Positions 36,982 to 45,201 of a stretch of 64,000 nucleotides of DNA are shown piece by piece (the first letter of the stretch is position 1; every line of letters starts with the position of its first letter). The stretch lies in assembly GCF_001939735.1 (NCBI RefSeq), contig NZ_MJIL01000047.1, positions 87,165 to 151,164 on the forward strand, read 5' to 3'. The notes under the pieces are model-generated. The model made no database searches, had not been told where the DNA came from, and saw only the letters and a program-made list of their open reading frames with translations. Source of the stretch: Photobacterium proteolyticum (lineage in GTDB: Bacteria; Pseudomonadota; Gammaproteobacteria; Enterobacterales; Vibrionaceae). The translations under genes were made by a program, and so were the position numbers.

Positions 36982-38727
36982 TCACAGCACATGACCGTCA
37001 TTAAGATCAGCGGCAATAAAATCAGTGGTATTCAAGTCGCCTTCGCCCAGCAACAACACTTCCTCCAGTCTCGTTCGCCCTTCAAGCGCCAGCTCCATGG
37101 CTGACTCAATCAGTGGTTTGTAGCCAGAGGCATTACGGGCTATCTGGCTAAACAACACCGCATCATTGGCACGCAGTGCATCCATCATCGGCTGATCCAA
37201 CTCAAGCAGTTCAAAGACCCCAATACGCCCTTTATAACCGGTAAAGTTGCAGCTTTGGCAACCTCTCCCCCGGTGGAACTCCCGGTGAAGATGTAGCGGA
37301 AAGCGCGCCTTGAGCCATTGCTGCTTAGCCCCGTCCAGCTCTTCGCGTTCTGTGCAATCTTTACACACCCGACGGACCAGGCGCTGAGCCAACACGGCAC
37401 GAACAGCACTGGCCACTAAGTAGCCTGGCGCCTCCATGTCCATCATGCGCAAGGCACTGTCAATTGCATCGTTGGTGTGCAGCGTCGACAAGACCAGGTG
37501 GCCGGTCAGTGCCGAGCGCAGACCAATTTCGACGGTTTCCTGATCACGCATCTCACCGACCAAAATGATATCGGGGTCCTGACGAAGAAAGGTTCGCAGG
37601 ATTGATGAAAACGTCAGGCCAATCTTGCTGTTTACCTGAACCTGGTTAACCCGGGGCAGGCGATATTCCACCGGGTCTTCTGCCGTGATCAGTTTCTTTC
37701 CTGGCTTGTTCAGCTCACTAAGGGCACCGTAGAGAGTGGTGGTTTTGCCGGACCCGGTCGGACCGGTCACCAGGATCATCCCATGCGGCCGCTTGAGCTG
37801 GCGACGAAAACGCGGCAGCAAGTCGGCGGGCATGCCGATCTCTTCCAGACTCAGGATACCGGCTGACTGATCAAGCAGACGCATCACCACGGACTCACCG
37901 TGCTGAACCGGCATCGTAGACACACGCACATCCACCGAGTGGCCGCGTACCTTGACGTTAAATCGGCCGTCTTGCGGTAAACGCTTTTCTGAGATATCCA
38001 GTCCGCTCATCAACTTCAGGCGCAGTACCAAAGCCGCCGACACACTGGCTTCATTAAGCAAGGTTTCATGCAACACCCCATCGATACGCTGGCGAATACG
38101 CAGCACATCGGCATCAGGCTCGATATGAATATCCGAAGCGCCAACCTGGATCGCATCCTCAAACAAGGAGTTGATCAGCTTAACAACCGTCACTTCGTCA
38201 TTATCAGAATCATCAAACCCAAAACTATAATCCGTTTCGCTTTGATGCTCGGCCTGCAACTGCTCGGCAAACGAGACAATTTCCTGGGTCCGGCGGTAAT
38301 AGCGGTCAAAAGCAGCAATCAACTGACGCTCGGGCGCGATAACCAGCTCAACCCGGTATTGTACCAGTTGATCATAAACCGCCTCCTGCGCAGCCAAGTC
38401 TGCCGGATCGCTCATCGCCACCCGAACGGTATCGCCACGAACGCCAATCACCAATGCCCGCAGGCGACGGGCGTGAACCTCGGAGAGCAAGGACACCGAA
38501 TCGGCATCAACCGACACCCGGGTAAGGTCAACCAAGGGGATATCCAGCTGGCGGGAGAGGAAAGCGAGCATCTGCTGCTCACTCAAAAATCCCATGCTGA
38601 TCAGGGTATCCCCCAACTTGCGGCCGGTCGTCTGCTGTTTTCCCAGCGCTTGCTCTAGCTGCTCCTGGGTGACAATGCCTTCTTCTATCAACAGGTCGCC
38701 AAGGCGCTTTCTTAATCTAATTTGCAT
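36982..38727 (-). CDS. mshE: MSHA assembly ATPase MshE with c-di-GMP-binding N-terminus
   Basis: A 581-residue GspE/PilB-family extension ATPase. The N-terminus holds two 24-residue MshEN motifs, residues 8-31 (starting RLGDLL, ending GKQ) and 37-60 (starting KLGDTL, ending SRQ), joined by a five-residue linker. This is the known c-di-GMP-binding layout. Walker A GPTGSGKTT is at 322-330, followed by the Asp box, Walker B (DIILVGEMRD) and His box (STLHTND). A zinc-binding tetracysteine set is present (Cys455, 458, 490, 493). It drives pilus extension when c-di-GMP is high. Confidence 0.97.
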   Translation of the reverse strand: MQIRLRKRLGDLLIEEGIVTQEQLEQALGKQQTTGRKLGDTLISMGFLSEQQMLAFLSRQLDIPLVDLTRVSVDADSVSLLSEVHARRLRALVIGVRGDTVRVAMSDPADLAAQEAVYDQLVQYRVELVIAPERQLIAAFDRYYRRTQEIVSFAEQLQAEHQSETDYSFGFDDSDNDEVTVVKLINSLFEDAIQVGASDIHIEPDADVLRIRQRIDGVLHETLLNEASVSAALVLRLKLMSGLDISEKRLPQDGRFNVKVRGHSVDVRVSTMPVQHGESVVMRLLDQSAGILSLEEIGMPADLLPRFRRQLKRPHGMILVTGPTGSGKTTTLYGALSELNKPGKKLITAEDPVEYRLPRVNQVQVNSKIGLTFSSILRTFLRQDPDIILVGEMRDQETVEIGLRSALTGHLVLSTLHTNDAIDSALRMMDMEAPGYLVASAVRAVLAQRLVRRVCKDCTEREELDGAKQQWLKARFPLHLHREFHRGRGCQSCNFTGYKGRIGVFELLELDQPMMDALRANDAVLFSQIARNASGYKPLIESAMELALEGRTRLEEVLLLGEGDLNTTDFIAADLNDGHVL

Positions 38728-38732
38728 TGCGC

Positions 38733-40019
38733 TTAGCCCTCCCGAGCCTCAAGCAGCGCCAGGCGCTGTTGGATAAACTGTTGTGACTGCGATGAAATAC
38801 GTCCCATTAACAGTGCCTGTTTATAGGCATCCAGTGCTTTCTCAGCCTCTTTGCCGCGCTCCAGGGCAATCCCCAAACCCAGCCACCAGCGACCATCATA
38901 AGGCTCTTCTGTAGCCAGCAGCTTATAGCTGCTCATCGCCAGCTCATTATTATTCAACTGCTGGGCCAGGGCGCCGCGCATCGCGAGGTAGCCACTGTGA
39001 CTTTTCTTGGGCATACGGCTCAATACATTCAGAGCGGCCTGTTGCTGAGATTCATTAACCAGCAGCTTTGCCATCGTCAGACGTAAATCAGGCTGTTCGC
39101 CATCAAGCACCAAGCCCTCCTGTAGAGTGGCAATGGCCTTGCGGGTATCACCCCGCCCATAATACAAGGCCGCGAGTTTTTGCCGGGCACTGACCCATTC
39201 CGGCTGATACTTCAGCGCCTGCTTCAGAAAACCAATGGCTTTGCGGCTATCACCAGCCTTCAGGGCTTTCTGCGCTTTTTTATACTCCACATCAGCAAGC
39301 TGTCCGGCATCGAGCTCAACGGTTTCAATCATTAACCCTTCCGCAGACGTATCATCATGTTCCACCGGTTGGGTCGTTGAATTCTCTCGCACAGCTACTC
39401 GACTGGAGCCTTGCTCTGGCTCTGGCTTAGGCTTTAGCACTTCCCTTGGATTAGGGTCTTGCTCTGCGCTTGGCTTCATCTCTGGTTTCAGTGCCTGCTG
39501 AGCCGCTTTTTTTATCCTTGGTTTATCCTCGAGCACAACCTTTGGCGTAATATTGGCCTCAGGCACCGGTTGCTTTTCAGCATTCTTCGTCGGTTTCGCT
39601 GATGAAACCGGCTGACTTACGGGCGTGGCATCACTCTTTTTGACACTGCTTGCTATAACCGGAGTCGGCACCACTGCCTGCTTCGCTTCTTGCTCAGCGT
39701 CAGAAGTCACATGTTGACGTTGCGGCTCTGGTACTAAAGGGACAGGATCCGAAGAAACAGGGAGCGAAGGGGCTGGATTCGAAGGAACAGGCACCGCATC
39801 GATATTCGCTGATGACTGGCTGTCGGCCTGGCTGTTAGCCCCCAGCCACCAACCAGCACCTCCCGCCATCAACGCTACACATACACCAAGCACCGTCCAT
39901 CTCGCCCCATGGCTCTTTGGTACCGGTTTAACAACCGCGGCCTGCAAAGGCTGCGCGGTGGCTGAAGAAGGGTTATTTTGCTGATTCAGCGCATTAAGCT
40001 TTTTATTTATCTCGCTCAT
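38733..40019 (-). CDS. mshN: MSHA biogenesis TPR protein MshN
   Basis: A 428-residue protein: a short cytoplasmic N-terminus (MSEINKKLNALNQQ), one membrane helix (about residues 45-65), a long low-complexity Pro/Lys/Glu/Ser-rich linker (about 70-240) and tetratricopeptide repeats to the end. The frame opens at 40055, but the ATG at 40019 fits the family and falls just behind the mshM stop. Probably a periplasmic scaffold for the secretin complex, as its partner MshM resembles ExeA; this is inference. Confidence 0.86.
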   Translation of the reverse strand: MSEINKKLNALNQQNNPSSATAQPLQAAVVKPVPKSHGARWTVLGVCVALMAGGAGWWLGANSQADSQSSANIDAVPVPSNPAPSLPVSSDPVPLVPEPQRQHVTSDAEQEAKQAVVPTPVIASSVKKSDATPVSQPVSSAKPTKNAEKQPVPEANITPKVVLEDKPRIKKAAQQALKPEMKPSAEQDPNPREVLKPKPEPEQGSSRVAVRENSTTQPVEHDDTSAEGLMIETVELDAGQLADVEYKKAQKALKAGDSRKAIGFLKQALKYQPEWVSARQKLAALYYGRGDTRKAIATLQEGLVLDGEQPDLRLTMAKLLVNESQQQAALNVLSRMPKKSHSGYLAMRGALAQQLNNNELAMSSYKLLATEEPYDGRWWLGLGIALERGKEAEKALDAYKQALLMGRISSQSQQFIQQRLALLEAREG

Positions 40020-40021
40020 AT

Positions 40022-40864
40022 TCAGTGCCATCCCCACAGCACCGGGTACGTCCATTTAGGCTGACGTGCCCCTAATGTATCTTTTACTGCCATCAAGACT
40101 TCTTTCCGACCTACTGACTGCGCATTGCAACTGCTTGCTGCGATTAATGCTTTATGACAAAGCTGATTGATAAGCCGAGGGATCCCCTGACTGGCTTTCC
40201 AAAGCTCACGGTATTGCGCCAGCACGAACAATTCCCGCTGACAGCCTGCACTGCTCAGGCGAAATTCGATATAGGCAATTGTCTCGGCCAGATCCAATGG
40301 GCGCAGACAGGCCCTGAATGTGATCCGTTGCCTGAGCTGACGCATATGATGCTGGTCGAGTCGGTGATCAAGCTCCGGCTGGCCCAGCAATACAATATGC
40401 AGCAACTTCTCATGTTCTGTTTCCAGATTACCGAGCAGACGAAGTGCTTCCAGCGCGTCATCTGGCAATGCCTGCGCTTCGTCGAGCAATACCACCACGG
40501 ACTTGCCGGCGGCTTTACGTGCAATCAGCGCTTGCTGGAGTTGCTCTGCCAGCGCGGTATTATCGCCCTCGGCCGTAATCGCCAACTCCCGGGCCAATGC
40601 CAGACGAAGTTCATGGCCACTGGCTGCGGGTGTCGGCAGATAAGCCAACTCAAACTGATCCGGAAGCTGTTTTATCAGCATTCGGCAAACCAGGGTTTTT
40701 CCCGTCCCGACCTCGCCGGAAATCTGAATAATGCCTTCCCCCATTTCCAATGCAGCCAACGTCATCTGGATCGCCTCCAGGTGAGGAGGCAATGCATAAA
40801 ACAACGCGGTATTAGGGGTCAGCGAGAAAGGAAGTTCCTCAAGGCCAAAGTGAGACTGGTACAT
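40022..40864 (-). CDS. mshM: MSHA biogenesis AAA ATPase MshM
   Basis: A 280-residue ExeA/GspA-like AAA ATPase. Walker A GEVGTGKT is at residues 50-57 and Walker B is VVLLDEAQAL; the opening MYQSHFGLEELPFSLTPN is characteristic of the family. Relatives help insert or place the secretin through the cell wall. It ends two bases before the mshN start and begins three bases after mshL stops, so it is probably co-translated with both. Confidence 0.93.
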   Translation of the reverse strand: MYQSHFGLEELPFSLTPNTALFYALPPHLEAIQMTLAALEMGEGIIQISGEVGTGKTLVCRMLIKQLPDQFELAYLPTPAASGHELRLALARELAITAEGDNTALAEQLQQALIARKAAGKSVVVLLDEAQALPDDALEALRLLGNLETEHEKLLHIVLLGQPELDHRLDQHHMRQLRQRITFRACLRPLDLAETIAYIEFRLSSAGCQRELFVLAQYRELWKASQGIPRLINQLCHKALIAASSCNAQSVGRKEVLMAVKDTLGARQPKWTYPVLWGWH

Positions 40865-40867
40865 GGC

Positions 40868-42538
40868 TTACCCCTCGTCAGGGAACCATTCAGTGATCAG
40901 CGCCCGGGAGCGTTCGATTTCCTCCTGCCAGGTCTGCTCGCCGACAACCGTCGGTTTAAGCAAAATCACCAGCTCCGTTTTGGTCTGGAGCTTACTCACA
41001 TTCCGGAAAAGGTGACCTAGCATCGGGATATCACCCAGCAAAGGCACTTTGGATACCTGATCATTGGTTGCCGATTTCATCAGGCCACCTATGACCACCA
41101 CATCACCGGTACGGGCGTGGATCACCGAGTCAGATTCCCGCACCGAGCTTTTGGCCAATGGTAGCTTATAGGTACCAAAAGTTTGACCCAGCTCGATACT
41201 CTGAATTTCCGTTTCCACGTCGACGACTGTCGGGTGAACATGCAGCAGTACACCGCCGTCATCGTCGATTTGTGGGGTCACATCCAACGAAATACCGGAA
41301 AAAAACGGAGTAAGCTCAATATCCGGCGACGCCGTACCACCATCACTGTTGACTTCGCCTCCGGAAATATCAGTAACAAAATACTGATCACCCCCCACTT
41401 TGATCACTGCCTTCTGGTTATTGGCAGCCGTTACGCGAGGGCTGGACAATACGTTCAAATCACCCTGGGTATCGAGGAAGCTCAATACCGCTTCAAAGTT
41501 ACCATCCTGGATAGTGACATTGGTTTGCCCGCCAAGCAGATTGGAAATTGCATCGCCGGGCAGTGACGGTATCGGGTTAGTCGTCGGGCGACCAAAGATA
41601 ATTTCCGTGCCGCCAATCGTCTTGGTGATGTTGCTCCAGTTGATCCCTTGCTGGTAGCCATCACTCAGGGTGACTTCCATAATTTTCGCTTCCAGCACCA
41701 CCTGACGTTTCAGACGCTGCTGGGATACCCCGAGAAACTCCTTCACTTCACGCAATTCGTTAGGAAATGCGCGCACCGAAATCAGGCTTGCCTGCGGAGA
41801 GACGACAATGCTTCTTCCCTGCCCGCTGCCGATCATCGCCTGAACGGCTTTCTCCAACTGCTGCCAAAAATCACTTTCAGACGTGGTTTCGATCGTCGTA
41901 CCACCAGTGGCAGTACTTGAATTGTTATTACTATTGCTGTTTCCGCTGCTATTGTTGCTACTCGAACTGCTGTTACCCGTTGTACCGCTGGAAGATGATG
42001 AATTCGAGCCACTGTTAGTGATCGAGCCGGTTGTCAGTGAAGTCAGCGACACACCACGGCGTTTAAGCTGCAGGTAGTCAACCGGGATCACCTCGGTACG
42101 AAGCGTTGCCGGGAAAATCTGAATGATATTGCCCTTGCGGGTGGTGTTATAGCCATAGATGTCCGAGACCACCTCCAGCACCTCATCCAGCGTGACATCC
42201 TTTAATGTCAGGGATATTCGCCCCTTGACCTCAGGGTGAAGTACCATATTGAAAGGCGTGCCTTTCACCAGGCTACCAAAGAAAGCACGGGCATCTACAT
42301 TTCGGGCATTGACACGAAATCGCTTTTCCAATGCCGTACTAGAGACATAATCACCGCCGTCCAGCGTCGGCATCAGATCCGCACTGACAGCCGAAGGCAG
42401 CTCCACCAACGGACGACTATTGGCTTCATTAACCGCTTCGTTCAGCGCACCTTTGACTTCTACAGGGTCACGATGTCCCATATTGGCCGAACAACCGGCC
42501 AGAGATACCATCACGATCCCAACTACTAATCCACGCAT
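40868..42538 (-). CDS. mshL: MSHA outer-membrane secretin MshL
   Basis: A 556-residue secretin lipoprotein. The lipobox LAGC ends a short signal peptide, so the mature protein starts at Cys16. An STN/N0 domain (about residues 70-165), N-domains and the C-terminal secretin pore (about 310-540, VKVPLLGDIPMLGHLFR-type motif) follow. Between N0 and the next domain lies an Asn/Ser/Gly-rich tract (41882-42028). ATG 42538 is preferred to an in-frame GTG at 42547. The protein forms the outer-membrane channel for the pilus. Confidence 0.95.
   Translation of the reverse strand: MRGLVVGIVMVSLAGCSANMGHRDPVEVKGALNEAVNEANSRPLVELPSAVSADLMPTLDGGDYVSSTALEKRFRVNARNVDARAFFGSLVKGTPFNMVLHPEVKGRISLTLKDVTLDEVLEVVSDIYGYNTTRKGNIIQIFPATLRTEVIPVDYLQLKRRGVSLTSLTTGSITNSGSNSSSSSGTTGNSSSSSNNSSGNSNSNNNSSTATGGTTIETTSESDFWQQLEKAVQAMIGSGQGRSIVVSPQASLISVRAFPNELREVKEFLGVSQQRLKRQVVLEAKIMEVTLSDGYQQGINWSNITKTIGGTEIIFGRPTTNPIPSLPGDAISNLLGGQTNVTIQDGNFEAVLSFLDTQGDLNVLSSPRVTAANNQKAVIKVGGDQYFVTDISGGEVNSDGGTASPDIELTPFFSGISLDVTPQIDDDGGVLLHVHPTVVDVETEIQSIELGQTFGTYKLPLAKSSVRESDSVIHARTGDVVVIGGLMKSATNDQVSKVPLLGDIPMLGHLFRNVSKLQTKTELVILLKPTVVGEQTWQEEIERSRALITEWFPDEG
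41882..42028 (-). repeat. Low-complexity Ser/Asn-rich coding tract in mshL
   Basis: Roughly 49 codons encode almost only Ser, Asn, Gly and Thr (for example SSSSSGTTGN and SGNSNSNNNS). On the plus strand the DNA appears as repeated TGCTGTTACTATTGCT-like triplets. It bridges N0 and the following domain and is likely a flexible linker and a slippage-prone length-variable site. Confidence 0.8.
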
Positions 42539-42556
42539 GTTAACCACTTTATTGTT

Positions 42557-42916
42557 CTAATTTGCTTTCACAATGTCGGCAAATAGCTCCAGACGCCATT
42601 TTTTACCGCCGCGTGTTACCGTGACATAATCGTCCTGAATGTCAGTCAAGGTGTAGCCGCTGACTCTTCCGCCAAGTTCAACGGGAACATTATTCAAAAT
42701 CACCGTACAGGCGCTCAATTCACCGCACACTATCCCCTGCAGTTGGGGGAGCCTGGTCTTGGTTACGGTGGGCTTTTTCGTCGGAGTTTGCCAACCTAAC
42801 GGTGCCGTCGGATCCTGACTGGCCTGTACATGGCCAGCAAGCACTCCACACAGGGCAACAGCGATAGATCCTTGCTTAATAACCAAGCTTGATTTACCCA
42901 GCCATAATCTAACCAT
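42557..42916 (-). CDS. mshK: MSHA biogenesis protein MshK (PilP-like)
   Basis: About 119 residues with a hydrophobic signal-like segment (IKQGSIAVALCGVLAGHVQA) followed by a small periplasmic beta domain (LPQLQGIVCGELSACTVILNN and GYTLTDIQDDYVTVTRGGKKW). It resembles PilP or GspC/N-type linkers between the inner-membrane complex and the secretin. Start is uncertain: an in-frame GTG at 42931 would overlap mshJ by eight bases, and ATG 42916 is taken. Function is by position and resemblance. Confidence 0.78.
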   Translation of the reverse strand: MVRLWLGKSSLVIKQGSIAVALCGVLAGHVQASQDPTAPLGWQTPTKKPTVTKTRLPQLQGIVCGELSACTVILNNVPVELGGRVSGYTLTDIQDDYVTVTRGGKKWRLELFADIVKAN

Positions 42917-42923
42917 CTCAGCT

Positions 42924-43559
42924 TTAACCACCGATAAAATCCTTACTCTCGCCCAAGGTATAAACGTCCAGCTGAATATCGGCCCAAGGGTACTTATCCA
43001 CCTGATAGTTCAAGCTCCGCCAATAATATTTAACCGGCAGCGCTTCAAGTTGGGCCAGGTAGTTCACGACATCAAAATAGCGACCACGCAGGTTAAGGCG
43101 AACCGGGTGAATATAATACCCCTCGTCTTCGCCACTGATTAGCTGCACAGAAGGCAGCGACTCCAGCGACTCCAACTTCAAGCGTTCCGAACGCTGCAGA
43201 ACCTGCTCCATCAATCCCGACATCTGGATTGGCGTTACCAAGCTGGCTACGCGGCCCTGCAATTGATCGTCAAGGGTTGAGTTCTCTCGCTCCAGCTTGT
43301 CGATTTTGCGCTCGACATCCTGATTCGGATCACTCCTGAGCTTGCGCTCAATTAAAATGAGCTGGTTGGCGCTGTTGGTGATCTCATTGGCCACAGAGAC
43401 AACCTGTTGCCTGGCTGAGGCCAGCGCCTTGACTTGCGGCTCGATAAACATCACGAAACCGACAAATAACAAGGCAATCCAGCCTGATAGCAAAATCAGC
43501 CATTGTTCGCGGCGAGTCAGTAAATCGAACCGATCGCTTAATTTCTGCCAGCCGTTCAT
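42924..43559 (-). CDS. mshJ: MSHA biogenesis protein MshJ (PilO-like)
   Basis: A 211-residue bitopic protein: cytoplasmic N-terminus, one membrane helix (about residues 19-40), a coiled coil (about 45-95) and a ferredoxin-like periplasmic domain, the plan of PilO/GspM. The start overlaps the mshI stop by ATGA. Probably pairs with MshI in the inner-membrane alignment complex, inferred from PilN-PilO. Confidence 0.88.
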   Translation of the reverse strand: MNGWQKLSDRFDLLTRREQWLILLSGWIALLFVGFVMFIEPQVKALASARQQVVSVANEITNSANQLILIERKLRSDPNQDVERKIDKLERENSTLDDQLQGRVASLVTPIQMSGLMEQVLQRSERLKLESLESLPSVQLISGEDEGYYIHPVRLNLRGRYFDVVNYLAQLEALPVKYYWRSLNYQVDKYPWADIQLDVYTLGESKDFIGG

Positions 43560-45073
43560 CGGATAACCTCGCTCGCGGGTAATTCAGGTTTTTTCGCTAT
43601 TGCCGCTCCACGCTCAGCCAACAATTTAAACGTCACCACATTTTGCTCATTGCGCCCGAGCGACATCAGTTGAAAACGCCGGTCGGACAGATCTGGGTAG
43701 CCTTTGAATGCCTTCACCCAGGTTGGGACCGACTCCGGTGTCCGGGCCACCCCCTCCAGGTCAAGCTGTCTTCCGGTTACCCGAATACGATTGACAGAGA
43801 TGTTCCCGCTTGCCGCGTCCGATAATTGACGCAACAATCCGGCATAACCGACCTGCAAACTCACATCATGCATTTTAATGGCCTTCAGAGTGGCCTGTTT
43901 GGCCGCCAGGTGCTGCTCCAGATCTCCGGCCAATTCAACCTTCAGCGGACTGGGAATGTGTTTGGCAAGCGCATCCTTGGCCCGGCTGAGTTCAGACTGT
44001 TTGCTGTCCAGGCGGCTTTTCTCGGCAGCCAGCTGTTGCTGCTGCTGGTAGTTCTGCCAGCTATACCAGCCAGCCATTGAGGCCATCACGACCACGGCCA
44101 ACGCCCAGCTAAGCACTACATTCTGCAGCGTCATGAGCTGAGTGTGCGGTTTGAGTGCATCGCTATATAAATTAATGCTATTTGCCCCGTCGGGCTCTAT
44201 CAGCGCGGCAAAGGCAACACGGGCTGCATTCGTCGTCAATACCGGGTGTGGCGGTGTGACAGCGGCAACAGAAACACTCAGTCGCTGGCTCAGTTCGGCA
44301 GCCAACGCACTGTCATCGTCATCATCACAGGAGATTAACAGCTGGGTGATCGGTGTATCGCGCAGCTGAGCACTCAGGAAATCAAGCGATCGCTGCAGCT
44401 CAAGTGCCAGGCTGTCTAGCTGCAGGGCATGGTTCATCTCTCCTGGCGTATTGCTATCCAGCAAAGGGGACGGAAAACCACGCAACTGACGTTGAAAGCA
44501 CATTTCCTGCTGCTTAAAAGCCGTTAACTGCAGGCTGGCATGGCGACGACGGTGCAATACCAGCTGACTCAGGGGCGGGGCGGTTAATTGTCCCCATACC
44601 ACTTCCTCTGCCGATATAGAAAACACGTCACAACCAGCCTCGTTACAGATCCGGATCAGCTGCTCGGCCTGATTACGATTCGTGACAACAACCTGCAAAC
44701 GATCTTTTAGCGGCGCCTGAAAGCCATCGGCCACCAGTTCCAGCGGGGACTCATTGACCAGATCTTTAACCAGAAAAGGCAGTGCCGTCGAGTACTCCTC
44801 GCGGGGCAGCTCCGGCTTCTCGATAAGCATGCTCTGATAGAGGCCATGGCCAAGTACCAAACGTAAGCTACTGCCCCCCAACTGATGCTTAGCAAGCAAC
44901 GATGTTATGACCGAATCCCAATCTCCGGCATTAGAAACAACCAGGGTCTCTGTTATCCATTCCGGCTCAGATTCATAAACTACCGTGATGGAATCAGCAA
45001 AGATGGCCAAACAAGCCTGTTTGTTACGGCTTTTCTTTTTTAAATACTTACTAAGCAAAGATTTAGATTTCAT
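43556..45073 (-). CDS. mshI: MSHA biogenesis protein MshI (PilM/PilN-like)
   Basis: A 505-residue protein that looks like PilM fused to PilN. An actin-like cytoplasmic part (about residues 10-320, FADSITVVYESEPEW) is followed by one membrane helix (about 330-350) and a coiled coil with a PilN-type periplasmic domain. The start is placed at ATG 45073; an upstream in-frame start at 45130 gives a Cys-rich extension without family support. It is the first structural gene of the machinery and is coupled to mshJ. Confidence 0.88.
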   Translation of the reverse strand: MKSKSLLSKYLKKKSRNKQACLAIFADSITVVYESEPEWITETLVVSNAGDWDSVITSLLAKHQLGGSSLRLVLGHGLYQSMLIEKPELPREEYSTALPFLVKDLVNESPLELVADGFQAPLKDRLQVVVTNRNQAEQLIRICNEAGCDVFSISAEEVVWGQLTAPPLSQLVLHRRRHASLQLTAFKQQEMCFQRQLRGFPSPLLDSNTPGEMNHALQLDSLALELQRSLDFLSAQLRDTPITQLLISCDDDDDSALAAELSQRLSVSVAAVTPPHPVLTTNAARVAFAALIEPDGANSINLYSDALKPHTQLMTLQNVVLSWALAVVVMASMAGWYSWQNYQQQQQLAAEKSRLDSKQSELSRAKDALAKHIPSPLKVELAGDLEQHLAAKQATLKAIKMHDVSLQVGYAGLLRQLSDAASGNISVNRIRVTGRQLDLEGVARTPESVPTWVKAFKGYPDLSDRRFQLMSLGRNEQNVVTFKLLAERGAAIAKKPELPASEVIR

Positions 45074-45201
45074 GAAACTCCAACACCGCTCACAAAACAC
45101 ACAGATTTTGCTACTGAAAAGCACTAACAACTAGCAGCTGTCAATAATTTGACCATTATAACGAGCTTTTATTGATAACATAGTTTTTTTTCTGCCCGTT
45201 G

